A DNA stretch of 64,000 nucleotides from Choristoneura fumiferana (GCF_025370935.1 NC_133485.1:6229970-6293969); one strand, 5' to 3'; shown: positions 44,708 to 54,036, counted from the stretch's first letter. The notes: generated by a model not told the origin, from the letters alone. A program made the numbers and translations.

Positions 44708-44998
44708 ATTCCCCTTTCGTACATTACTTAAACAACTAAGGTTAATTTATCTATGAATATTAAATTAATTTATCCATGAATATAATATTCATGGATAAAT
44801 TAACCTTAGTTGTTTAAGTAATGTACAGTCAAGGGAAAAGATATCGACACGGCCAAAGTTGCAAAAATATGTATACATGACTTTATGCACTTAACATTAA
44901 CACCGCCTTAATGTTAAGTGCATAAAGTCATGTATACATATTTTTGCAACCTTGGCCGTGTCGATATCTTTGCCCTTGACTGTACGAAAGGGGCTTAA
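44708..44998. mobile_element. Outer foldback split by a TA-type MITE
   Basis: CCCCTTTCGTACATTACTTA AACAACTAAGGTTAATTTAT pairs with ATAAATTAACCTTAGTTGTT TAAGTAATGTAC. Its last bases resume after the insert as GTACGAAAGGGG. The 44826-44990 MITE sits at a TA inside the right arm. Confidence 0.75.
44826..44990. mobile_element. TA-flanked MITE (CAGTCAAGGG ends)
   Basis: CAGTCAAGGGAAAAGATATC GACACGGCC pairs with GGCCGTGTCGATATCTTTGC CCTTGACTG. The arms extend through CATGACTTTATGCACTTAAC to a ~10-base loop, with TA on both sides. Very high arm identity; Tc1/mariner-like target. Confidence 0.8.
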
Positions 44999-45354
44999 TA
45001 ATTAAGGCCCTAACAATTAGACTTCTCTTGTAAACTGTTCGTAAAACGCTTAAAAGCGCCCACGCGCTTTGGAAAATAATGAGGCAAACAAAATACCTCA
45101 ATATCGGGAACAATATCATAATACGTACAAGTAAATTTAAGCTTCAAACAAAAAGTATTGGGTTTCGGTACCTTCCATTTTGAATTTCAATGTGCTCGTG
45201 AAAATTATTATATATATTTTTTTTACTGAAATTATGCTGCCACCTAACTTATAACACTAAATTTCAATCTGATTGATCAGAACACATAAAGTAGATTAAA
45301 CTCGACTTCTAAGATTTGACCCACACTAAGGCTGCATTGCCGTCAGAGATGAGC

Positions 45355-45475
45355 GAAGAAGGTCCATATCGGCTTGCGTAATAATTGTTGAAAGTATTTG
45401 TCATTCATATCATAACTCATTTTTCTCTGAATCCATTAATAGTTATAAAAACAAACTTAACGTAACATAGGTACA
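45355..45475 (+). repeat. Repeat copy lacking the LINE seen at 12 kb
   Basis: GGTCCATATCGGCTTGCG, TTTGTCATTCATATCATAAC and TCTCTGAATCCATTAATAGT align with 12010-12080 and 12431-12480 on both sides of the LINE insertion there. Confidence 0.5.
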
Positions 45476-45628
45476 GGGTTTATTTTTTAACGTGATCCCA
45501 AATTAGTCTTTCTAGCTCTGTTAATGCTGGACAATATCATGTATTAACTCATTGTCGAAATTAGTCAGATAAATTTGCGATTTCAATACATAAAGTTCGT
45601 GATTTAGGTAATTTGAAAATAATATGAA

Positions 45629-45835
45629 ATGAAATGATATATTTATTCCAGACGTTAGTCCATAAAAACAATTAAAAATAATTAATTAGAAGTCAAATAA
45701 ATAAAATGAAAATTAAATTAAGCTATGAAATGAAAATTAAATTAAATTAAGAATAAGCCCGGGTTAGATGAACATCGCGGGTTACCCCGATCCAGCGATG
45801 ACCGGTCTAAATAATGTATGATGTATATAGATAGA
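45629..45835 (+). repeat. Dispersed repeat shared with 58108-58480
   Basis: ATATTTATTCCAGACGTTAG TCCATAAAAACAATTAAAAA and TTAATTAGAAGTCAAATAAA recur at 58130 and 58391; the ends ACATCGCGGGTTACCC and ACATCGCGGTTACCC also match. Confidence 0.75.
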
Positions 45836-45994
45836 TGCAAGTGTGTCAAATCTGGCCGTTAATCGATTAAAAACAGTAATGAATTAATCAAGTAATCGTA
45901 GTGAACAATGTAGACAATTTAAGATTAATCAAAGATACTATCCAGTGAACACACGTACTTTTATGAGATGAACGGAAAAATTGTCGAGTGAAAA

Positions 45995-46699
45995 ATGAAA
46001 TTAAATATGGTAAGTAAAGGGAAATACGGTCATTAGAAATTTTCGTTGCAAGACGTTTTACGTTCCACTAGTGAATAATTAGTCCTAGCAATACGGATGT
46101 ATTGAATGCAAAACAAGTTTAGCGAGTCAATTTTCATTTCACAAATTTTAATATTATGATTAGGTATGCATATTATTTATTTTATCAATAGAACATCCTT
46201 GTGGCTATTTTAGTGACTACATCGAGCAATAGCCCAAAGAGTAGGTTTTTAACCAACAGCAAATTTATTTTATCAACAGGTTATCCTTGTGGCTATTGTA
46301 GTGACTACGTCGAGCAATAGTCCAAAGAGTAGTAAGTCCAATAAACCTCATAAACCACCAAAAAAGATCAACGTCACAAACTGGCAATACTACCAGTTGA
46401 AGCAGGAGCTTCAAGTCAAAAGCTTGAAGAAAATACTTGATAGTATGACTAAGTTTAAAAAATTGGAAAGTTGTCCACTCGGCTACGGCAACTGCCGAAA
46501 TACACCAATAAAATACGTACTTACTAGAATAATAGCGGCTGCATTAGAAAAAGAAAAGAGAGAAGCCGAGGCACAAGCAGAAAGAAACAAAACTTTAGAA
46601 TGTGAAGCGCTACTAAACAAGACAGAAACCAACCGAACACATGAGGGCAAACCGCAAAAAATGAAATTTGGATCTCATTATCGCGCAAAATTGACTTGA
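45995..46699 (+). CDS. Secreted basic protein, two-exon gene, paralog 1
   Basis: Exon 1 is 45995-46009 (ATG AAA TTA AAT ATG), followed by the donor GTAAGTA. The intron is 46010-46279, ending TTATTTTATCAACAG. Exon 2 is 46280-46699 (stop TGA), and AATAAA follows at 46845. The spliced product is 144 aa. It opens MKLNMVILVAIVVTTSSNS, a clear signal-peptide-like leader that only appears after splicing. Then come a Lys/Pro-rich segment, INVTNWQYYQ (N-glycosylation sequon), KSLKKILDSMTKF, CPLGYGNC with two cysteines, an amphipathic KYVLTRIIAAALEKEKREAE, and a basic end KMKFGSHYRAK. Structure, phase and protein match the gene at 47152. Family not recognised; a secreted lepidopteran-restricted protein is an inference. 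An alternative upstream acceptor (46191) exists. Confidence 0.8.
46177..46244 (+). repeat. Duplicate acceptor and exon-start of paralog 1
   Basis: TTATTTTATCAATAG (acceptor-like) plus 46192-46244 duplicates 46265-46332 at an 88-bp offset, with about 5 differences. Use of this acceptor keeps the hydrophobic leader (NILVAILVTTSSNSPKS) but then reads to TAG at 46318, giving a 47-residue product. It may be a decoy or an alternative exon. Confidence 0.75.
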
Positions 46700-47090
46700 T
46701 TGTTTGAAAATTATACTTTGACCGCCACAATTACTTTTGTTTATTTCCATGTGAAAAGTTGCAAGAATAAGATATGATTTTAAAAATATACTTATATTTT
46801 TTTTTAAACAACATTTTTTGTGAGTTACTTATTCAATATTCATTAATAAAGTACCTAGTACAAATTCCACAAACTCGTTTCTTCGCAGTGTAAACCCAGA
46901 GTAATTTTCTTTACAGTACAGAAAATCGTATTTTTCTTGTGTAATCAATAATGGTATTGTGTACGAGTAGTAACAGTATGCAGTGTGTCGAATCTCATCG
47001 GTAGTCGATAAGAGCGTAATCAAATAACCGCTGTTAACAATACAGTTAATTAAACCTTTATTAAATCCCATAGTCAATTGTGGCCTTACA

Positions 47091-47125
47091 AATATATATT
47101 CCAACTCCTCGTATACTTTGGGCAG
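47091..47125 (+). promoter_or_regulatory. Possible TATA box and start region of paralog 2
   Basis: ATATATATTC near 47089-47098 lies about 55-60 bases before the ATG at 47152, with GGCAGATTCACG about 30 bases downstream as a possible start region. The conserved TCGAGTGA just before the ATG is also present upstream of paralog 1 (45985). Weak evidence. Confidence 0.3.
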
Positions 47126-47151
47126 ATTCACGCAAATGAGTCGAGTGAGCT

Positions 47152-47916
47152 ATGAGATTAAAGATCGTAAGTACCTCACGTGCATCAATTACTGTTACTC
47201 CAGATGCAATAAGTTTGAAATATGGAATCGTATGGAAGAAAGCCTACTGTACCGATTGTTATAATGTAAATGTATAAAATTGAATTATGGTTCTTTTTTT
47301 ATTAGATATTTATAATTCTTTCATTATTAGACAAGAGCCGTTCTCTGCAACATACGTATGGAATTATGGACAGTATTCTGTAGTTTTTCGGTTTCATTTA
47401 TCTTCAAACATAATGTTCATGTTTATTTGTAATTTAGAATAACCATTTACTTATACTGATTTTCGTTAACAGATCATTCTCTCGACACTTGTGGTGATCT
47501 CTGCAAGAAATCAGAATAGTACAAAAACTATAAAGACACCAATGAAGATCAACATTACAAACTGGGAACAGTACAACTTGACACAGGCAATACAAATCAA
47601 AAATTTGAAGAAAATACTCGATAGCATGGCAAAATTTCAGAAATTGGAAGACTGTCCGCTTGGTCCTGACAAGTGTCAAAATAGAACTACGAAATATATA
47701 CTAACTAAAATAATAGCTACTGTAGTAGAACAAGAAAAAAAGGAAGATTTAAAAAATGAAAAAAATCAGACTACTTTTAGTGTCTCTCCAACTAATGAAG
47801 GTTGGCAGTCAGTTTCGCATACTTCTCCTGATATACAGTACAATGATCCAAAATCGGTTAAAAAGCATAAATTGAAATTTTCCAAGCATTATCGTAACAA
47901 AAAATATGCACGATAG
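47152..47916 (+). CDS. Secreted basic protein, two-exon gene, paralog 2
   Basis: Exon 1 is 47152-47166 (ATG AGA TTA AAG ATC), followed by the donor GTAAGTA. The intron is 47167-47472, ending TTTTCGTTAACAG. Exon 2 is 47473-47916 (stop TAG); AATAAA is at 48201. The product is 152 aa. The leader is MRLKIIILSTLVVISA, followed by KINITNWEQYNL with the same N-x-T sequon, KNLKKILDSMAKFQKLE, CPLGPDKC, TKYILTKIIATVVEQEKKED, a Ser/Thr/Asn-rich linker, and the basic end KLKFSKHYRNKKYAR. The match to paralog 1 in exon 1 length, intron phase 0, 5' leader (GTCGAGTGA before ATG) and core sequence shows tandem duplication. Two cysteines are conserved and could form one disulfide. Family unknown to me; function not assigned. 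Confidence 0.82.
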
Positions 47917-48521
47917 ATAAATTACGCTAATTAACAACAAGATAAAGTTTATTTGTTTCTTTTTGGACTTGACATGTAAACTAAAAACTGGTATAAAAAT
48001 GCTAATATTATTATTGTCATTGGTAACTAGTAATCATGGGCTTATCATAGGCTACTTTTGATTTCATCAAAGCAAATCAGCGCAAATGGTTCAAACGAAG
48101 AATTCGACGTTTTACACTTGCACGACAACTTAAATTAGTCTGTGAAACGCATAGTGTACCTATGTAATCATGTAGAATCTGCCTCTCCACTTTTGCATAA
48201 ATAAAATTATATTTTATACAACTACAAAATAATTATCACAAACACTTTTCAAGCCCTCTACAAGCTCATTCTCTCTTGATCAATGTTTTTCTTTGTCTAG
48301 AGCATTATTTTCTTTGATTAACATTTTTTTTTTTCAATGAGAATTAAGAATATTTTTTGGGAAAAAGTAAGTATATTTGATTTTACATCAACACCTATAT
48401 TTTCATTTGAACCTAAGATACTTCCCCTAGAATGTTGAAATAATTTCCAAATCACCGAAAAGATTCGATCAATGGTATGCCAGAATGAAACAGATAGGTT
48501 GGTTAATAAAATTAGACTCAC
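47917..48521. other. 3' flank of paralog 2 and putative intron of the - strand gene
   Basis: Holds the paralog 2 poly(A) signal and AT-rich sequence. The - strand side begins with the donor GTGAGT at 48521 and is presumed intronic. Confidence 0.45.
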
Positions 48522-48771
48522 CAGATATTCGCTTAATGTGCAACTGAGTGGCAAAGTTGTTGCCCATTTGCGACACATAGCTGTCTTTCTTGCTTGACAA
48601 CTGTATGCTGAAGCCGTCGGACTCGAGGGAAGCGCGCGGCGCACGCGCTGCCTGGACTGCCTTGTTGCACACCGGCGTCGGAGCGACCTTAGCTAAGGCT
48701 GCTTCTTGGGACCCGTTGCTGTCTCGACGCCGGCTCTTGTGATCCAGGAGCATGCTTGGCGTGCAACCCAT
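48522..48771 (-). CDS. First coding exon of MGC-anchored protein, PDE8-like
   Basis: The exon spans 48522-48834. It opens after CTTGTTCCAG (a pyrimidine-rich acceptor, so a 5' UTR exon lies further upstream) and ends at the donor TCTG|GTGAGT. The ATG at 48771 starts 83 codons, phase 1 at the end. The product begins MGCTPSMLLDHKSRRRDSNG; Gly2 and Cys3 are a classic N-myristoylation and palmitoylation start. Later segments include ASLESDGFSIQLSSKKDSY and NNFATQLHIKR. Codons are far more GC-rich than the neighbourhood, as expected of real coding sequence. A 12-codon upstream ORF starts in the leader at 48825. The MGC-x-PS start resembles cAMP phosphodiesterase 8; this identity is tentative. No further exon is recognised to the left. 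Confidence 0.65.
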
Positions 48772-48921
48772 GCTGGCACATTTGCACTACACTTTGGCAC
48801 TAACACTCGCACTTAATTGCTTCATGGTTTGCGTCTGGAACAAGAGAAGGTTAACGTTATTAAAAAAAAATACAACAGGAAATTTAACATTTTAAAACTA
48901 TAGAAAAACAGAAATACCTAG

Positions 48922-49460
48922 AACTAAAAGAATTTCCTTGCTCACCCGCGACCTTACGATAGCTAAGCTTATGCAAAATATGCGTGTTCATGCAGTTCCT
49001 CCACCTCCACACTGTAAGAACACACACAAATCACACAAACCCATCTATCACCACCACCACACTACACTGACGCGTTTCGAACTCAACCAGAGCTCATCTT
49101 CAGAGTGACACAAACGTACACCATGCTACCAGTTGTTAGACTTTAGTTTAGTTGTTTGTTTGTTTGTTTTAGCTTAGTTGTTAGGTGTTTGAGTCTAACA
49201 ACTGGTAGCATGGTGTACGGTTGTGTCACTCTGAAGATGAGCTCTGGTTGAGTTCGAAACGCGTCAGTGTAGTGTGGTGGTGGTGATAGATGGGTCTGTG
49301 TGATTTGTGTGTGTTCTTACAGTGTGGAGGTGGAGGAACTGCATGAACACGCATATTTTGCATAAGCTTAGCTATCGTAAGGTCGCGGGTGAGCAAGGAA
49401 TTTCTTTTAGTTCATTGATATGGACCTCCGCAAAGTAACGCCTGATTCAATAAATTATTT
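48922..49460 (+). mobile_element. Hairpin element with one-sided tail, copy 2
   Basis: Arms of ~220 bp (48922-49143, 49190-49412) are almost perfect inverted repeats, from AACTAAAAGAATTTCCTTGC to CATGCTACCAGTTGTTAGAC, joined by a short loop with GTTTGTTTGTTTGTTT. After the hairpin comes a ~47-base tail (GATATGGACCTCCGCAAAGT, AACGCCTGATTCAATAAATT) with no counterpart on the left. AGAAATACCTAG flanks the whole (48910-48921, 49461-49472). Copy 1 at 1660-1873 has the same design. Confidence 0.85.
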
Positions 49461-49472
49461 AGAAATACCTAG

Positions 49473-50224
49473 ATATTTTTTTACTTTTAATCGGCATTTT
49501 TCGTACGAAACAAAAACTGTGTGTACCTAGTTAAGTCATCTAATTTTACAACTATGTAAGAGCAACATTGACGCACAGCTAAATAATAATAGGGAGTAGT
49601 TTGGGTCTTGAATCTTGGCAAACATAATCCATGGCGATCACAGAGGCCCATTAAGAATAAATTATTCGAAATTGCCGCGGGGTAGAGAATCTTTTATTCT
49701 TCCTCGAGAGCGATATATCAAATATCTTGCAAGATGTGCCGATAAGCGCGAATTAGCGCCACACTCAGCATGAAAGTGCGGATGCCGTTATGTTGATTTT
49801 CAATGCGATACTTTTACTACCTAGATCCAAACTAAAACTATTTACAAAAGTTTCCGCTGTCTTGTTCTTTACCCCAAGCCACGCTACGGTAAATTTCTGC
49901 TATTTTCTTTTAATTTCATCTCATGCAGCAACTTTTTCCTATGTAGCCCGTTTAGTCACCAACAATTCCGAAATATACCTACACTTAAATCGCTAATAAA
50001 AGTCTTGAATCTATAAATTTAGAATTAATGATATTATTCGAGAAGAAATGATACTAGATGATTATATTAACAAAAACCTTAATCGTTGTCTTGTCGCCAA
50101 ATAACCAGATATAGCGTAAGTAGAGTCAAAAAGTGATTTAACAATCTATTTTGAAGTCATCTCTTAGATTGCCTATCTATTGGATAAAAAAACAGAATCG
50201 TAATCGAAGCACATGCGATATTTA
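49473..50224. other. Unassigned stretch
   Basis: No supported gene or repeat. Confidence 0.4.
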
Positions 50225-50330
50225 GAGCCTGATCACACCTTTCGCCTCTTTCGCCTTTGTACATCTTATTATCCTTTGTTCTGTTATTTTCATATGTTTT
50301 TTATGTACAATAAAGAGTTTTACAATACTA
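50225..50330 (+). repeat. LINE 3'-end tail
   Basis: GTACAATAAAGAGTTTTACA ATACTACAAT at 50307 is a retrotransposon-type 3' end with AATAAA. The same GTACAATAAAGAGT occurs at 58785. Confidence 0.5.
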
Positions 50331-50845
50331 CAATGAAATATCTATTTAATATATGAGGCACTATTGATGTTACTTATTTTTCAGGTTGTTGTTATATTTG
50401 TTTTGTTATTATTTTGGATATGATGTTGTGTATCATAACCAGTGGATACACCACTCAGTCTCCTTGCGGCTACAGGTAAGCAATGCAATAATGGATTTGT
50501 TGTCTTTCGGCTTATATTGGATACGAAACTTTTCTAATAAAGGTCTCTTGGTGGAGTCTTCTCTTTCTTTGTAGCTGGATTGTAAACTTTATGGGAGTAC
50601 TGGCAATAATTTTCAGCTTAAGCCAACTTACGCGGCGATAAAATAAAATAAAGTTTATTTAATTAAAAGTGTGTGAAGTAAAATGAAACGTCCGGTCTTT
50701 ATGGCGTGTTTTTTTAATGTTGGACACAAAAAAAAAACTGAAGTTATTAGCTTCATAAGGTTGCATGAGGTTCACAAAAACAACACTACAAAAATACCAG
50801 AAATAGTGGTTTAACTGTATGAACTTATGTACCTATTTTCTAAGA
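50331..50845. other. Unassigned stretch
   Basis: No supported gene; the 62-codon open frame at 50386 is unremarkable. Confidence 0.35.
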
Positions 50846-50976
50846 GCTTGTTCACCACCCATTCATTAATTTTAGCTGTCGGACATGTGGTGCCGTCTCC
50901 GTCTATTCAAACAAAACAAACAGAGACGCTCGTATCCGTCAGTTAAAATTAATCAATGGGTGGTGAAACAGCCCCT
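50846..50976. mobile_element. Foldback MITE (GGGGCTGTTTCACC family)
   Basis: GCTTGTTCACCACCCATTCA TTAATTTTAGCTG pairs with CAGTTAAAATTAATCAATGG GTGGTGAAACAGCCCC; the loop contains CGTCTCCGTCTATTCAAACA. A half copy is at 21034. Confidence 0.75.
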
Positions 50977-51547
50977 TTGTGTACCTAGTAAAAAGCCTCA
51001 TTTTGGCGCGAACACTGAAGAAGTTTGGGCATGGACACTTCAAAATATGATATGATATGTGGTTATGAGAAGGTTACTTAAGACATAATTGTAGTTGACG
51101 TAGTAAAGGTACATAGTGTGAACAAAATCCTACGATAAATATTTTATTGCGGTACCCGGCGATCGCGGTATTACATTTGCTACTCACACGACAGCAAAAT
51201 AATTATATATCTTTTCAAATTATTTAAGAACTTGCAAAAACAAGTTGGTTTATTGATAAGTAAGACCTAATTCGAACCGGGTTGTACATAGCACTAGGCG
51301 AGTAGGAGTTGGTGAAAGTTCTAATAACAAATAATGCCGGCACGATGACTTCCTTCCCACTCATCCCATCCGTTGCGACCTTTCCCGTTTCATTTTCCTA
51401 CATCCTCATTACCGGGATGTACACCTCGAGCTATTTAGAAATGTTATTTCAAAAATGTACAAGCTTCGTCAAAACAAAATATTTTTGAGTACATGCTTAA
51501 ACTTTTTAATTTCGAGATTAATCTTCTTCTTGTGGTGCCTCTTCAAT
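50977..51547. other. Unassigned stretch
   Basis: No supported gene or repeat. Confidence 0.4.
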
Positions 51548-51964
51548 GAGGGCTATCGTTTTTTGTCTCACTAGGTGGCGCACTGTTGCGTGAGGTTTTT
51601 AAGTATGGGTAAAGTCTGTTATTACGGGCGTGAAAACAAAGTTTAGATTAAAAACATATTTAGTAAATCTTAAAACCATACCATAAAAATATCGAGCATG
51701 CCATAGTGTTGCATAGTCCCCGTTTTGTTCCGAAAAAAGGGAGGCAAAGGTTTCCGAAAGACAAAACTGTCTCAAAACACAGACATTCATTGCCCCGGAA
51801 CGCATATTTGCCATAATTAATTTCAGATATTGCAAAATATTCACAAAATTATTCTAATTATAAATAAACCCGCGTAGCTCACCCAAAAACTATGAGATTT
51901 GACATTTCGGAGACCTCACGCTACACTAGTGCCACTAGTGGCGAATTCATACGCGATAGCCTTC
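51548..51964 (-). mobile_element. GAGGGCTATCG-ended DNA element, copy B
   Basis: A 417-bp inverted copy of 25619-26039 with most bases identical (for example GCGTGAGGTTTTTAAGTATG, CGTGAAAACAAAGTTTAGAT, AACGCATATTTGCCATAATT). The ends are GAGGGCTATCG and CGATAGCCTTC. The shared short open frame is in a different frame after about residue 34, arguing against a protein. Confidence 0.78.
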
Positions 51965-51965
51965 A

Positions 51966-52640
51966 TTACTGAAGGTTGGCCATCAACTCAGAATATATTT
52001 TGTTCTTGTCCTTCGCGACGTGGAACAAGCTCAGCACCACTCGGGACTCCGGCCCACTCTCGAATGTTTCTCAACCAAAACTTTTTTCTTCGGCCAACAC
52101 CGCGTTTACCAGCAACTTTGCCCATCATAATAAGTTGCAGTTTCTAAGTCGTATTTCTCGTGACGGAAACCATGTCCGAAGTAGGAAACTTTCCTGTGTT
52201 TGATGGTCTGCATGAGCTTGCGGTCCTGGCCTACTCGCCTTAAGACTTCGACATTAGTATCATTCTGAGTCGAGCTAATTGGAAGCATGCGCCGGTATAG
52301 GCACATTTCAAAAGTCTCGAAACGATTCCTAAGGTCTTCCTTTATAGTCCAAGCCTCGCATCCGTATAGACCAATAGGCCAAATGTAACATTGAATAAGA
52401 CGGTTCCTCAGGAAATGTTAATATTGCGATTGGAGATTATTTCTCTCATTTTATTAAAGGCACTACAGGAGATCTCAATACGTGTTTTTATTTCCAAATC
52501 CTAACCTTTTTCCGTCCACACTAATGCTCGGGTTCAGATTATTCTGTTTTGAGACGACCATGACTTTCGTCTTCAGCGCATTCATCCATCCATTCGAGAT
52601 TAATGCGGTTTGATTTAATATGTTTGCAGTTTGTATTGTT
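51966..52640 (-). pseudogene. Non-LTR retrotransposon remnant, multiply frameshifted
   Basis: The - strand reads, in pieces, NALKTKVMVVSKQN and SISVDGKRLGF (52500-52590), then CYIWPIGLYGCEAWTIKED (52340-52400), then MCLYRRMLPISSTQ, NVEVLRRVGQDRKLMQTIKH RKVSYFGHGFRHEKYDL (52150-52310). This is the order seen after the RT palm of LINE proteins. Several frameshifts and stops; no tail or duplication identified. Confidence 0.8.
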
Positions 52641-53164
52641 TTTTTTTTATGTTAAGCGACTAATGCCCCTTTTTACAAGCTTTTCTTAAGCTTGCCCTAT
52701 TTATTATTTATTTTATTTGTTTGGGTTAAATCTTGGAAGCTAAATTTGACCCACTTCCATCAGTCAGATTGACTTTAAATTTGGCATACTTAGGTAAATT
52801 TGGTGATAATACAATAATCTGCTAGTGACATCTTGGTGGTCTTGCCAGGATTGTCTCCGCAGGAGGGAACTCCTCAATGGTTAATAGTAGGTCCGATTTT
52901 AGTACGGATATGCAGTTTAGATGACAGTGCAAGTACAGTCGAAAAAAGTACAGCCAGCAAAAATGCTTGCATTAAAAATGTTTTTTTTAACAGAAACTCA
53001 TTTGCTCTCTAGGAAAAACAAGATCCCAACAAAAACACGAAATGTGAAGAAAATGCCAAGTCTCGCCACGCAGTTTTACATAAAGCTGTGAGATCTCATG
53101 AAAAACTAAGTCAGTGTCCATGGAAGCACCTAATCAACAGCTTAAATTATTTAATTATTGTATT
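52641..53164. other. Unassigned stretch
   Basis: No supported gene or repeat. Confidence 0.35.
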
Positions 53165-53975
53165 TTTCACCTATGATGAGTTCTGTGACACTTGAAAATT
53201 TTCCGAATTACGCATACTATGTTCGCAAAATATTTTTTTTAATAATTCCTATTATGAAGCAAAATAATAAAAAAAATGTAAAACTGTACTTTTTAAAAAT
53301 ATATAGCAATATCAGTGTCCAATAAATAAGACTCCATCGAAAACGGTACAATTTTTTTTTTAAATGACGCAATGTGTGAAACGGAACAGAGTAGTGACGT
53401 GACGTGACACAACATTATCGGCAATTGCCACGGTTCATTATTCGATCACAGTGAACAAATTCATAGTTCTTCTTATTTTAAAATTTTAAACAAAACTTGC
53501 AAGATGTTGTAAACGCGGCTATTTGGAACGCGGCCGCAGCCATCTTGTGCCTCTTGCTTGTCACTTGTCAGTATCACTGTCAGTACGAGTGCGTCTGCCT
53601 TGTATACGAGTTGAGTTTCCGTTGTATTTTCTTTGCATTGTATTTTGTTATTGTTAATTTCTGTTATTATTGTTGTTGACTTTTGTTACTGTTTTTGTTT
53701 TTAGTTTTTGGCAGAATGCTGAAACGGTCTAAAAATACTGTTTTGAACTCCCAGTCGGGAGTTTGTAATTCGTGTGAGGGATTATTTTGAGCGAGAACGA
53801 GAAAACGGCGGCCTGGTGGGCAGAAAACTGGACCAATATTATTTTTTTAAATATAATGCAACTTCTCCAAAAATAGGCACTAATAACTCTTAGAAAAATC
53901 GATAGTTCACTCGATAAATGATACATCTCTAAAACTGTCAAACTCGAAACGTCACAGAACTCATCATAGGTGAAA
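53165..53975 (+). mobile_element. DNA transposon relic with 25-bp terminal repeats
   Basis: TTTCACCTATGATGAGTTCT GTGAC (53165-53189) and its exact reverse complement (53951-53975) bracket 811 bp. Inside, at 53716, is the start of a transposase-like protein (separate entry). It is preceded by a GC-richer leader with GCGGCCGCAGCCATCTTGTG (53530-53549), a YY1-like motif. The remainder of a transposase is missing, so this is an internally deleted, non-autonomous copy. Superfamily not settled. Confidence 0.65.
53716..53886 (+). pseudogene. N-terminus of a transposase-like protein, frameshifted
   Basis: From ATG 53716 the frame reads MLKRSKNTVLNSQSG. After a one-base shift at 53755-53758 it continues EFVIRVRDYFERERENGG and then loses similarity before stopping at TAG (53899). 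I recall the NSQSREFVxxxRxYFExExxNGG pattern from the start of a DDE-type protein common in Lepidoptera, upstream of its helix-turn-helix. Only the first ~33 residues are recognisable. The truncation near 53815 coincides with the deletion of the element's interior. Confidence 0.55.
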
Positions 53976-53996
53976 GATATTATAATAATCTACCTA

Positions 53997-54036
53997 TACT
54001 GAGCGGCAAAAAATCTGGCCCTCAAAGTATGCAGTA
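53997..54036 (+). repeat. Terminal fragment of TA-type MITE
   Basis: TACTGAGCGGCAAAAAATCT GGCCCTCAAAGTATGCAG; shared in reverse with 14458-14502. Confidence 0.5.

Noticed and set aside
46829..47131. 100-codon open frame on the - strand between the two paralogs
   Set aside because: It lies across the paralog 2 promoter region, is AT-rich with no recognisable motif, and has no paralogous counterpart upstream of gene 1.
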